This document shows, one piece after another, positions 49,048 through 58,206 of a stretch of DNA of 64,000 bases. The first letter of the stretch is position 1, and every line of letters begins with the position of its first letter. Position numbers and translations under genes: made by a program. Under the pieces are notes generated by a model, which was not told the origin of the DNA, did not search any database, and worked only from the letters and a program-made list of their open reading frames with translations. The stretch is from Halobacillus fulvus (lineage in GTDB: Bacteria; Bacillota; Bacilli; Bacillales; Halobacillaceae). Where the stretch lies: assembly GCA_004078665.1 (NCBI GenBank), contig SCFO01000002.1, forward strand, positions 496,001 through 560,000, written 5' to 3'.

Positions 49048-49401
49048 GTGGAATTATGAGTTGGTTATTCGACAGTAAAGATTAAGATGCACTCTTCCCG
49101 TTATGTTTAGTAGTAGAGGAGGGCTGGGGAATTACTTTGAGTAGTAAGGCCTGGACACTTCTCTTCAATAAGTTTGAAGACATAAAGAATTTATTCAAAA
49201 GTCTGCTTCGATAAAAAAGAATACTATTCCTAATTCATCATGACAGCAGTGAAAACGCCTCATTGTTCATGAAGACCTAGTTTCCAAAAGCAGTCCCTTC
49301 CTGGATTAATTCCCCTTTTGTAGAAGTTATACGATCTTTCTAATCAATTTACAAAACAGATAGATTCTATGCACTAGCTTCCTGCTGTTAGAAATAGGAC
49401 C

Positions 49402-49565
49402 GTTATACTATTTTAAGAAGGGTAGGAGGGGGAACGGCGAGACTCCCGTGGGAATGTATGGACAGGTGAGACCCCACAGAGCTGTAAGCTCGAGGAGGCT
49501 CACCGCCATCCCCACAGGAAAGCGAGTCGTTTCCCCTCCTACCCAATTCTATTTTTGCAACGGTT
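49402..49565 (+). repeat. Long-hairpin repeat, copy 7 (forward, second subfamily)
   Basis: GGGTAGGAGGGGGAACGG pairs with CGTTTCCCCTCCTACCC; centre GACAGGTGAGACCCCACAG and GAGGAGGCTCACCGCC; outer arms GACCGTTATA and TGCAACGGTT. Confidence 0.92.
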
Positions 49566-49657
49566 CACTCCTTTTTTGTAGAAGGAAGAAGTTCAAAAGT
49601 AACAAAGTCGAATTTTTTTGAAATTAACGCAGACATCCCAGAATATCTGTGTTATCA

Positions 49658-49680
49658 TATAGTAAATTAAATTAATTAAC
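49658..49680 (+). promoter_or_regulatory. ROK operator site C
   Basis: Same 23-bp pattern with four mismatches, about 70 bp before the permease start. Confidence 0.55.
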
Positions 49681-49697
49681 AAAGTTGAACCGTGTTT

Positions 49698-49711
49698 TGA
49701 AAGCGCTTGTA
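49698..49711 (+). promoter_or_regulatory. cre-like site (CcpA)
   Basis: TGAAAGCGCTTGTA, one mismatch in the last CA. Confidence 0.6.
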
Positions 49712-49749
49712 TAACGGAATTCTTCTTTTACCTAAGGAGGTAGATCTCA

Positions 49750-50676
49750 TTGAGTCAAAGCCAAAGCAATGTTTCAGGATCTCAAGTCAAAGCCAAAGAA
49801 AAGAGACAGAGGAAACGGTGGATAACACCAAAAACGGTCCCGTACTTATTCATTCTTCCTGCCGTTACGTTTTTCCTGATTTTCACCGTCTATCCGGTCA
49901 TTTCTTCTTTACTACTCAGCTTCCAGACACGTGAAGGATCTGGCTATGTATTTTCCGGATTGGATAACTACATACGCCTGTTCCAGGACGGACTGTTCTA
50001 TAAGGCGTTAGGGAATACGTTCCTAATCCTGATCATCCAAGTACCGATCCAGTTGTTCCTGGCGGTCATCATCGCAGTTGCGTTGAATTCACAGTTTGTC
50101 AAAATGAAGAGCTTCTTCCGAGTAGCCTTCTTCATGCCGGCGATTACAGCGCTTGTCGCCTCATCCATCATCTTCATGATCATGCTGGATGAAAACTACG
50201 GACTAGTGAACTATCTATTATCTCTTGTCGGAATCGAGCCGGTTGCATGGTTGACCGATCCTTTCTGGGCGAAAGTCGCATTGATGGTCGCGATCACATG
50301 GCGCTGGACAGGCTATAACATGGTCATTTTCCTGGCTGGTCTTCAGAACATTCCAGGATCTCTTTACGAAGCGGCGGAAATGGACGGAGCGAGCAAAGTC
50401 CGTCAGTTCTTCTACATTACACTTCCGCAGCTGAAGCCGATTTTCCTTTTCACATTCGTATTGTCCACAATCGGAACGCTGCAGTTGTTTGATGAGCCAT
50501 ACATCCTGACAGAGGGTGGGCCGAACAACTCGACATTGACCATTACTTTATATCTTTATGAAAACGGATTCCGTTACTTTGATTTCGGATATGCATCCGC
50601 AATCGCCTACGTACTCGTACTAATCATCGGTGTGCTGTCTTGGGCACAAATGAAAGTGGCAGGTGAAGACAAATGA
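49750..50676 (+). CDS. ABC sugar transporter permease (MalF/UgpA type)
   Basis: 308 residues, six membrane helices after a basic N-terminus; the EAA motif E-A-A-E-M-D-G-A-S, which docks the ATPase, is near residue 215. TTG start at 49750 after TAAGGAGGTAG. The stop overlaps the second permease by ATGA. Confidence 0.93.
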   Translation: MSQSQSNVSGSQVKAKEKRQRKRWITPKTVPYLFILPAVTFFLIFTVYPVISSLLLSFQTREGSGYVFSGLDNYIRLFQDGLFYKALGNTFLILIIQVPIQLFLAVIIAVALNSQFVKMKSFFRVAFFMPAITALVASSIIFMIMLDENYGLVNYLLSLVGIEPVAWLTDPFWAKVALMVAITWRWTGYNMVIFLAGLQNIPGSLYEAAEMDGASKVRQFFYITLPQLKPIFLFTFVLSTIGTLQLFDEPYILTEGGPNNSTLTITLYLYENGFRYFDFGYASAIAYVLVLIIGVLSWAQMKVAGEDK

Positions 50677-51503
50677 CGAATAAAATGAGTCCAATGAAAA
50701 AAACACTGCTTTACGCGTTTCTGTTTGTCGGGGTCATTGTCTCCGTATTCCCGTTCTACTGGATGTTTGTCGGAGCGACGAACCCATCCGGTGAAATTTT
50801 CAAAGTTCCACCTAACTTCCTGCCAGGTACGCACGGTTGGGAAAACTTCGTCAACTTGAATGAGAACGTCGGCATTCTCCGAGTGATCGGAAACTCCCTG
50901 GTCATTACGCTCACGTTTACCGCTTTGTCGGCTTTGATTTGTACAGCAGCCGGCTACGCGTTTGCCAAGTTCCAGTTCAAAGGGCGTAACCAAATCTTCT
51001 TCATGTTGCTTGTTGCAATCATGATTCCTTATCACGTGACATTGATTCCACTATTCGAAATCTTTGCCAACGTGAACTGGTTGAACACGTTCCAGGCGGT
51101 TATTCTACCGCAAATCGCGTATCCATTTGCGATCTTCCTTATGCGTCAGAACATGCAGGCGATTCCAGATTCTTTACTGGAAGCAGCACGTGTCGATGGA
51201 GCCGGAGAGTTCCACATTTTCTTCCGTATTGTAATGCCGGTCATGCGACCAGCACTTGCAGCCGTTGCGATCTTCCTGTTCATGTTCCAGTGGAATAACT
51301 TCATCTGGCCGCTCGTTGTCTTGCAATCTCAGGATATGTACACATTACCTGTCGCCTTGTCCAGTCTCGTCGGAATGTCGCGGATCGACTATGGTCAGGT
51401 CATGATGGGAACGACGCTTTCCACCCTGCCGATCATGATTTTCTTCCTGCTTCTACAAAAGCAATTCATTTCCGGTATCCTTGGTGGATCAGTCAAAGAG
51501 TAG
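50673..51503 (+). CDS. ABC sugar transporter permease (MalG/UgpE type)
   Basis: 276 residues, six membrane helices; EAA motif L-E-A-A-R-V-D-G-A-G-E. Forms the transport channel with the preceding permease. Four-base overlap with it; alpha-galactosidase follows after 18 bp. Confidence 0.93.
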   Translation: MTNKMSPMKKTLLYAFLFVGVIVSVFPFYWMFVGATNPSGEIFKVPPNFLPGTHGWENFVNLNENVGILRVIGNSLVITLTFTALSALICTAAGYAFAKFQFKGRNQIFFMLLVAIMIPYHVTLIPLFEIFANVNWLNTFQAVILPQIAYPFAIFLMRQNMQAIPDSLLEAARVDGAGEFHIFFRIVMPVMRPALAAVAIFLFMFQWNNFIWPLVVLQSQDMYTLPVALSSLVGMSRIDYGQVMMGTTLSTLPIMIFFLLLQKQFISGILGGSVKE

Positions 51504-51521
51504 AGATTTAGGAGTGTCGAC

Positions 51522-53738
51522 ATGATACGTATCAATGAAGAATCGAAACAATTCCATCTCACAAATGGAACGATCAGCTATATTTTTCACATTATGAAAA
51601 ACGGTCAACCTGGACACTTGTATTATGGAAAAGCGCTTCGTCATCAGGACGACTTCTCCCATTTTCAAACGTATGAAAATGTGGCCCCGAATACGACGCA
51701 CCCGTTTGAAGGGGACCCTGGCTTTTCACTGGAGACGGTGAAGCAGGAATTCCCGGTGTACGGAAAAGGGGATTACAGGGAAGCAGCGGTTCTGATCGAA
51801 GGCGAGCAAGGTCAGTTGATTTCGGATTTCGAATATACCAGCTATCAAGTAGAAAAAGGGAAGTCTGCACTAAGCGGGCTCCCTTCTTCATATGCTGCAG
51901 ATGACCAGGCGGAAACGCTGAGGATCCAGATGATCGATCCTTTTTCAAAAGTAGAGGTCGAACTCGTTTACACGATTTTTTCAGATGACCCTGTCATCGC
52001 AAGAAGCTGCCGCATCAAAAACTCTGGTGAAGAAACGGTGCAGATCAAACGCCTCATGTCACTAAGCCTCGATCTTCCGGAAGCGGATTATGACATGCTT
52101 CATTTATCAGGCGCGTGGGCGAGAGAGCGTCACCTTCAACGTAAACGGTTGAGTCCCGGTATTCATCAAGTGTCCAGTCAAAGAGGAGCAAGCTCTCATC
52201 AACAGAATCCTTTTCTTGCTCTGAAGCGAACGACAGCAACAGAGCAGACAGGTGAAGTGATGGGGCTTCATTTTGTGTACAGTGGGAATTTCGTTGCGCA
52301 GGCAGAAGTCGATCATTACGATACGACGAGGCTTCAAATGGGGATTCATCCGACTAGATTCGAATGGAATCTCTCCCCTGAAGACAGCTTCCAAAGCCCG
52401 GAAGTCCTGCTGACGTATTCTGATCAGGGGCTGAACGGTCTCAGTCAGGCCGCGCATCGGCTCATCCACGATCATCTGATTGCAAAGCGATGGGTGAAAA
52501 AAGAACGTCCTGTCCTCATCAATAATTGGGAGGCGACGTATTTCGATTTCAATGAACAAAAGCTCGACAAATTCGCAGCAGAGGCGAAAGAGCTCGGCAT
52601 CGAGCTGTTTGTGCTTGATGATGGATGGTTCGGCAAACGCAATGACGATACGACCTCACTTGGAGACTGGTTCGTCGATAAGGAAAAATTGCCGAATGGA
52701 ATCGGTGCGCTTGCAGAAAAGGTGAAAGCGAAAGGCTTGCAGTTCGGCTTATGGTTTGAACCGGAAATGATCAGTCCGGAAAGTGAGTTGATCGAGCAAC
52801 ATCCTGAATGGGTCGTCGGTATGCCTGACAGACCGCATACACTGGGGCGGAATCAGCTTGTCCTCGACTTCTCCAATCCGGAGGTCGTCGATTATCTGTT
52901 TGAACGAATGAGCTCTATTATAGAAGAAACGAAGCTCGATTATATCAAATGGGATATGAACCGTAACATCACCGAACCCTTTTCCAAAACAGGGACAGCG
53001 CCGGGAGAATTCTTCCACCGCTATCTGTTAGGCGTTTACGAGCTGTATGACAGACTGACGACCAACTATCCGGACGTATTGTTCGAATCGTGCGCCGGTG
53101 GTGGAGGACGGTTCGATTTAGGCATGATGTATTATGCCCCTCAAGCGTGGGCGAGTGATGATACAGATGCTGTCGAGCGGCTGAAAATCCAGTACGGGAC
53201 GTCGATTGCCTATCCGTTGTCTACCATCGGATCGCACGTGTCTGCCGTACCGAATCATCAGACGTTGAGAGAAACAGCGCTCAAGTTCCGCGCGGATGTC
53301 GCCTACTTCGGAACATTCGGGTATGAACTCGATCCTTCCCAGCTGACTGAAGAAGAAAAAGCCGAAGTGAAAAAGCAGATCAAAACGTATAAACAGGTCC
53401 AACCACTCATCCAGTCCGGTACCTTTTACCGATTATCAAGTCCATTCGACCAAAGTGAAACCGCTTGGATGCTATGGGATGAGGAGAAGCGTGAGGGAGT
53501 CGTCGGCTGGTATAAACCGATCTTCTATCCGAACCCGAAGAATAACCAGACGCTAAAGCTCAGAGGTCTAAGCGAATCGGCGAGCTATGAGGTAGCAGGA
53601 TTAAATCGCACGTTTTACGGAGACGAGCTGATGCAACGCGGATTGCCTCTCGGGATCGAATTTAACGGGGCGAATACAGGCAGCATCGACCGCGGCGGCG
53701 ATCAGCAGTCACATGTATATTTTATAAAAGAACTCTGA
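51522..53738 (+). CDS. GH36 alpha-galactosidase
   Basis: 738 residues, usual for tetrameric GH36 enzymes. N-terminal beta-supersandwich, then the barrel with F-V-L-D-D-G-W-F-G, nucleophile D478 in K-W-D-M-N-R and the acid/base Asp in S-D-D-T-D (545-549). No signal peptide: cytoplasmic hydrolysis of imported raffinose/melibiose-type sugars. Operon with the permeases and with the mutarotase and beta-galactosidase genes. Confidence 0.95.
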   Translation: MIRINEESKQFHLTNGTISYIFHIMKNGQPGHLYYGKALRHQDDFSHFQTYENVAPNTTHPFEGDPGFSLETVKQEFPVYGKGDYREAAVLIEGEQGQLISDFEYTSYQVEKGKSALSGLPSSYAADDQAETLRIQMIDPFSKVEVELVYTIFSDDPVIARSCRIKNSGEETVQIKRLMSLSLDLPEADYDMLHLSGAWARERHLQRKRLSPGIHQVSSQRGASSHQQNPFLALKRTTATEQTGEVMGLHFVYSGNFVAQAEVDHYDTTRLQMGIHPTRFEWNLSPEDSFQSPEVLLTYSDQGLNGLSQAAHRLIHDHLIAKRWVKKERPVLINNWEATYFDFNEQKLDKFAAEAKELGIELFVLDDGWFGKRNDDTTSLGDWFVDKEKLPNGIGALAEKVKAKGLQFGLWFEPEMISPESELIEQHPEWVVGMPDRPHTLGRNQLVLDFSNPEVVDYLFERMSSIIEETKLDYIKWDMNRNITEPFSKTGTAPGEFFHRYLLGVYELYDRLTTNYPDVLFESCAGGGGRFDLGMMYYAPQAWASDDTDAVERLKIQYGTSIAYPLSTIGSHVSAVPNHQTLRETALKFRADVAYFGTFGYELDPSQLTEEEKAEVKKQIKTYKQVQPLIQSGTFYRLSSPFDQSETAWMLWDEEKREGVVGWYKPIFYPNPKNNQTLKLRGLSESASYEVAGLNRTFYGDELMQRGLPLGIEFNGANTGSIDRGGDQQSHVYFIKEL

Positions 53739-53772
53739 ATAGAACGCTTGGAGGAAGAAGGAGGTTGAAACC

Positions 53773-54726
53773 ATGATTTACTCACCTGCTCATCAGCGGA
53801 CGAACTACAAAGGCATCGAGGCCATCGTACTCGAGAATGAAAAGATCCGGTGTGTCATCCTTCCATCCTACGGCGGGAAGATGGCGAGCCTCTTTGACAA
53901 AAAAGCACAGTATGAATGGTTGTTCCAATCCAGTCGCGAGCAGCTCGAATGCCCACCATATGCCGCCGATTTTTCGAAGTACGATTCGAGCGGATTTGAT
54001 GAGATGTTTCCAGGGATCGATCAAGGGCCGCATCCGACGGTCGAGGGCGAAATTCCGGACCATGGAGAAGTGTGGGCAATGCCGTGGACGTGTGAGGATA
54101 CGCAAGATGGTCTTTTATTAGAAGTGAAAAGCCCGGTCTTCCCATATATCCTGAAGAAACGAATATCCCTGACAGAAACCGGTATCAATATCAGCTATGA
54201 AGCGATCAACACAAGCTCCCGACCGTTTCCGTTCATTTGGACACCGCACGCCTTACTGAATATGAACGACGAAACGAAACTGGAGCTTCCAGCACATTTG
54301 AACCGCGTCCTCAACGTGGAAAAAGGCACGAAGCATCTCGGTGAGTGGGGAACGTGTCACTCCTACCCGCATACGACATCCTTGTCGACAGGAGAGTCTC
54401 TCGACTTATCGAAGCTTGAACCGTTCGAGGATGGCACCATCGAGAAGTTTTATTTTAAGGAACGCCTTCAGGAAGGCTGGTGTTCACTCGTCCAGTCTGA
54501 GATCGACCGCAAATTGACGTATCGTTTTCCGAAAGAGAAAGTTCCATACTTGGGCATTTGGAAAACACGCGGTGGATACCGCGGGGAATATAATGTCGCG
54601 CTTGAGCCTTGCACAGGGGTTTACGACGACGTCTATGTCGCACACAAAATCGGAAAAGCATCAGAAATTCCAGCAGACGGAACGTATCAATGGACGTTCC
54701 AAATCGAGATAGGAGGAGCCGAATGA
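53773..54726 (+). CDS. Aldose 1-epimerase-like protein (galactose mutarotase fold)
   Basis: 317 residues, beta-supersandwich of the galactose-mutarotase-like superfamily (P-S-Y-G-G-K-M-A-S-L near the start; W-T-P-H-A-L with a likely catalytic His). It probably interconverts anomers released by the two galactosidases. Not a standard GalM: spacing differs and identity is low, so an uncharacterised carbohydrate-binding role is possible. Ribosome site GGAGGAAGAAGGAGG; stop overlaps the next start (ATGA). Confidence 0.78.
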   Translation: MIYSPAHQRTNYKGIEAIVLENEKIRCVILPSYGGKMASLFDKKAQYEWLFQSSREQLECPPYAADFSKYDSSGFDEMFPGIDQGPHPTVEGEIPDHGEVWAMPWTCEDTQDGLLLEVKSPVFPYILKKRISLTETGINISYEAINTSSRPFPFIWTPHALLNMNDETKLELPAHLNRVLNVEKGTKHLGEWGTCHSYPHTTSLSTGESLDLSKLEPFEDGTIEKFYFKERLQEGWCSLVQSEIDRKLTYRFPKEKVPYLGIWKTRGGYRGEYNVALEPCTGVYDDVYVAHKIGKASEIPADGTYQWTFQIEIGGAE

Positions 54727-56678
54727 CATACTTAGGAGTAGATTATTATCCGGAACACTGGCCGAAGGAAAAAATCGAGGAGGACCTGGAAGGGATCAAG
54801 GGCTTAGGTGCCAACATCGTCCGAATCGGAGAGTTCGCTTGGCACTTGATGGAGCCTGAGGAAGGGACATTTGATTTCAGCTTTTTTGATGAAGTGATCG
54901 AAAAAGTGAAGGAAAAAGATATGAAGATCATGTTCGGAACACCGACCGCAACATTCCCGGCCTGGCTCGCCAACAATTATCCGTCGATTTTATCCGAAGA
55001 TGAACACGGTCACAAGCGAGCCTTCGGTGGACGCAGGCAGTATTGCTTCAATTCCGATGTTTACCGTGAGTATGCCGGACGGATCACGCAGAAGCTTGTC
55101 GAGCATTACGGGAAAGAAGAAGCAATCATCTCGTGGCAGATCGACAACGAGTTCGGTCACGAAGGCAGCGACATGTGCTACTGCGATCAGTGTCAAAAAG
55201 GATTCCACGAGTACTTGAAGGAAGAATACGAATCGATTTCCGCTCTCAACGAAGAGTGGGGAACGATTTTCTGGGGGCAGACGTACAATGATTTCACAGA
55301 AATTCCGGCTCCTAAACCGACCGTCACGACTCATAATCCAAGCTTGAAGCTCGAGTGGGCACGCTTCCGCTCTGCATCGGTCAACAGCTTTGCCCATGAA
55401 ATGACGGCGATCGTCCGCGAATTCAAGAGTCCGGAGCAGGAAGTGACGACAAACGTTTCTGGCGGATTTTTTGATAAATGGTTCGACCATGCTGAAAACG
55501 TTGAAGTGATGGACTTCGTTTCTTATGACAACTACCCGGTATGGGGCGGACTTGAAAAGCCGGTTCCACCTGAAGCGATCGCGATGACGCACGACTTCAA
55601 CCGCGGCCTTCTCGATAAAAATTACTGGATCGTCGAAGAGTTGATGGGAGCTCAAGGTCACGACGTCATCGGCTACCTGCCCCGTCCGAACCAGGCGAAA
55701 ATGTGGTCCTACCAAGCGTTCGCCCACGGCTGCTCGAACATGCTTTACTTCCGCTGGCGTGGAATGACGAAGGGCGCTGAACAGTTCTGTTACGGTGTCG
55801 TCGATCATGACAATGTGTATGGTCGGAAGTATAAAGAAGTTCAGTCATTATTCGGTGATATTCAGAACTATACAAACGTGCTTGAATCCGAAATTAAGTC
55901 AGATATTGCAGTGCTTTACGATTACGACAACATCTGGTCATGGCGCTCGCAAATCCAAAGCAAAGACTTTGATTTCAACGAAGAGCTATTAAGACTCTAT
56001 CGTCCTTTTTATAAAAAGAACACGACGATCGATGTCATTCCGACGACAAGGTTACTCGATGATTATAAAGTGGTCGTCGTTCCGGTCATGCTCATGATGG
56101 ATGAAGGGCTTGCCGATAGACTGCGCACGTTTGCTCAACGAGGCGGAACCGTAATCTTCTCGTTCCGTACCGGCCTGAAGGATAAGAGCAACAATCTTCG
56201 TCTTGGCGAAGTGCTTCCAGGACTTGTCCGCGACCTCGTGGGTGCCCGTGTCGAAGAGATCGAATCGCTGACGAATGCTCATGCACTTGAACTTAAAGGA
56301 CGCGGTGAATTTGCCGATGTACCTGGCCACATTTCCGTATGGCGCGATTTGCTTGTACCTGAATCTGCGGAAGTCCTTTACGAATACACGGATCAGTTCT
56401 ACGGCGATTATGCCGCTGTGACGAAGAATGAGTTCGGGAATGGCCGTGTCTATTACATCGGCGGTGGGCTGAATGACAGTGCACTTGAAAAAGTAGCAGA
56501 AGAAGTGCTTGACTATCATAAGATTGAAACGATTGAATCGGATGAAGATGTTGAAGTTTATCGGCGGTTGGTTGATGGAGAGACGTACTTGTTTGTTATG
56601 AATCATAGTGAGCAGGAGAAGAGTTTCGAAAATCACACGTTACAACCGTTCGAAAGTAAAATCATCCACTCCTCTTAA
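54723..56678 (+). CDS. GH42 beta-galactosidase
   Basis: 651 residues. GH42 start D-Y-Y-P-E-H-W, acid/base Glu143 in D-N-E-F-G-H-E, nucleophile Glu at 305-306 (W-I-V-E-E-L), and a metal-binding cysteine cluster C-Y-C-D-Q-C. The frame extends 114 bp upstream, but the ATG overlapping the preceding stop is the natural start. Cytoplasmic. Cleaves beta-galactosides such as galacto-oligosaccharides, completing the operon. Confidence 0.94.
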   Translation: MTYLGVDYYPEHWPKEKIEEDLEGIKGLGANIVRIGEFAWHLMEPEEGTFDFSFFDEVIEKVKEKDMKIMFGTPTATFPAWLANNYPSILSEDEHGHKRAFGGRRQYCFNSDVYREYAGRITQKLVEHYGKEEAIISWQIDNEFGHEGSDMCYCDQCQKGFHEYLKEEYESISALNEEWGTIFWGQTYNDFTEIPAPKPTVTTHNPSLKLEWARFRSASVNSFAHEMTAIVREFKSPEQEVTTNVSGGFFDKWFDHAENVEVMDFVSYDNYPVWGGLEKPVPPEAIAMTHDFNRGLLDKNYWIVEELMGAQGHDVIGYLPRPNQAKMWSYQAFAHGCSNMLYFRWRGMTKGAEQFCYGVVDHDNVYGRKYKEVQSLFGDIQNYTNVLESEIKSDIAVLYDYDNIWSWRSQIQSKDFDFNEELLRLYRPFYKKNTTIDVIPTTRLLDDYKVVVVPVMLMMDEGLADRLRTFAQRGGTVIFSFRTGLKDKSNNLRLGEVLPGLVRDLVGARVEEIESLTNAHALELKGRGEFADVPGHISVWRDLLVPESAEVLYEYTDQFYGDYAAVTKNEFGNGRVYYIGGGLNDSALEKVAEEVLDYHKIETIESDEDVEVYRRLVDGETYLFVMNHSEQEKSFENHTLQPFESKIIHSS

Positions 56679-56680
56679 AC

Positions 56681-56710
56681 GAAACGCCCGCCTTGTGCGG
56701 GCGTTTTTTG
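56681..56710 (+). terminator. Terminator of the galactoside operon
   Basis: AACGCCCGC / GCGGGCGTT stem, loop CTTGT, T6. Confidence 0.93.
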
Positions 56711-56730
56711 CTTTCCATAATGCTTGTGAG

Positions 56731-56790
56731 CCGTTGGAGGTCCGGGAAATGATTCGCTTTCCAAGCGAGTCATTTCACACCTATCCAAAG
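56731..56790 (+). repeat. Fused-arm remnant of the long-hairpin repeat
   Basis: GGAGGTCCGGGAAATGATT-CGCTT runs straight into AAGCGAGTCATTTC, giving a small hairpin made only of the arms, with the ~90-bp centre missing. Confidence 0.75.
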
Positions 56791-56820
56791 TTTTTTTAGG
56801 TAAAGGAAACTCCCAACCTT

Positions 56821-57192
56821 TCACTTTCTCCAAAACGTCGAACAGTCCGCTTTATCCTCAATATTGAACTCAATCATTTTCCTCAACAAGTCATAATCAA
56901 CCGGCTTCTTCCAAGGAAAACGCATCAGCATCTTCGTATGATCATATCCCGATTTCTTTATCTCATCCGAAAAATGAACAATTCCCACTCGTTCCGGTGA
57001 AACAGCCAGATGCTGCTTTGATGTACTGAAGGCGATGATGAACGTCCCGTGGTCCATGAACATCGGCTGATTCCATTTGATCGCCGGCTCCAGCTGCGGA
57101 TACTCTTTCACCACCCAACTCAGTACTTCCTCCGTACGCTCCCGGTGCTCGGGGTGATCGATTTTATCGAGAAACTCCTGAAAAACTTCCAT
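56821..57192 (-). CDS. DUF1801 / YdhG-like protein
   Basis: 123-residue small alpha/beta protein with the family features P-A-I-K-W-N-Q-P-M-F, F-I-I-A-F-S-T-S-K-Q-H-L and a C-terminal M-I-E-F-N-I-E-D-K. Members have been called iron-chaperone (Fra) related; the biochemical role is uncertain. ATG at 57190-57192 after AAAGGAGGGAC. Monocistronic. Confidence 0.8.
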   Translation of the reverse strand: MEVFQEFLDKIDHPEHRERTEEVLSWVVKEYPQLEPAIKWNQPMFMDHGTFIIAFSTSKQHLAVSPERVGIVHFSDEIKKSGYDHTKMLMRFPWKKPVDYDLLRKMIEFNIEDKADCSTFWRK

Positions 57193-57386
57193 GTTAGTCC
57201 CTCCTTTTGTGGCAAGTAATCATTAAAGTTTTATTTCTACTTTTCTAACCGTATATCCTGCTGGAATGAGAAGAGTGCAGTCACTCAGATGGAATTTTTT
57301 GACCTTGATATCATTTTTCAGAATATTATAATGATTGTTACACCCTTTAATGTATAAAAGGGATAAACAGCCAAGGGGGAATTTCT

Positions 57387-58205
57387 TTGAAGCAACAACT
57401 GACAAACATATGGAAGGATTGGCGCCTTCATGCTATCGTTCTCGGCATCGTCCTTTTGACGGAAGCGATCGGTACGCATTCATTTACTGTAGGACCCGGA
57501 GTTATTTTATTATTACCTATGCTTTATGCCATTCTTATTGGTTTAGGACTATTTTTTACACCTCTTATTAAAGAAAAACAATCCAAAAATGCTGAACCGC
57601 TCATTGTTCTCGGCGTGACACTTTTGATTGCCAAAATAGGCGTCATCATCGGGCCATCTCTGCCGCAGATTATCGAGGCGGGGCCAGCTTTACTGCTTCA
57701 AGAATTCGGAAACCTCGCAACAATTCTCGTCGCCTTGCCGATTGCCGTTTTCCTCGGTCTGAAGCGGGAGAGTATTGGAATGACGCACTCTGTCGCACGT
57801 GAACCGAACGTCGGACTCATTATGGACAAGTACGGTTTCAATTCTCCTGAAGGACGGGGAGTCATGGCGATCTATATTTTCGGAACCGTGTTCGGAGCGG
57901 TCTTCATGGGACTGATTTCAGGCTTCCTCGCGACATGGACACCGCTTCACCCCTTATCGTTTGCTATGGCATCAGGAATCGGTAGCGGAAGTATGATGGC
58001 GGCTGCCAGTGGTTCACTCGTCGCAGCTTTTCCTGGGCTTGAACAGGACATCCTCGCTTTTGCCGGTGCCAGTAACCTTTTATCCTTATCGACAGGACTG
58101 TATATGAGTATTTTCATCGGTCTGCCGTTGACGGAAAAGTTCTATCAATTTTTAACGCGGAACAAACAGGACAGTTCCAAGCAAGAAGTAAGGGAGGGAG
58201 CTTAA
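57387..58205 (+). CDS. DUF3100 membrane protein
   Basis: 272 residues, about eight hydrophobic helices; contains G-S-G-S-M-M-A-A-A-S-G-S, a small-residue stretch like those in membrane carriers. The DUF3100 assignment is from memory of the family look. Transport role plausible, substrate unknown. TTG at 57387 after AAGGGGGAA. The next membrane gene begins one base after its stop. Confidence 0.7.
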   Translation: MKQQLTNIWKDWRLHAIVLGIVLLTEAIGTHSFTVGPGVILLLPMLYAILIGLGLFFTPLIKEKQSKNAEPLIVLGVTLLIAKIGVIIGPSLPQIIEAGPALLLQEFGNLATILVALPIAVFLGLKRESIGMTHSVAREPNVGLIMDKYGFNSPEGRGVMAIYIFGTVFGAVFMGLISGFLATWTPLHPLSFAMASGIGSGSMMAAASGSLVAAFPGLEQDILAFAGASNLLSLSTGLYMSIFIGLPLTEKFYQFLTRNKQDSSKQEVREGA

Positions 58206-58206
58206 T

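Larger units (their letters stand above)
49048..49749 (+). other. Gene-free spacer between sugar-binding and permease genes
   Basis: No supported gene. It contains hairpin repeat copy 7 (49402-49565) and, near the right end, ROK operator C and a cre-like site. I see nothing distinct in 49048-49400. Confidence 0.6.

Noticed and set aside
54609-54722. 38-codon N-terminal extension of the beta-galactosidase
   Set aside because: It overlaps the mutarotase-like gene, whereas the ATGA overlap at 54723 starts exactly at the conserved GH42 N-terminus.
54990-55808. 272-codon minus-strand frame inside the beta-galactosidase gene
   Set aside because: Antisense shadow of a strongly supported gene; the same holds for the 277-codon frame at 36928-37761 and the 194-codon frame at 56052-56636.
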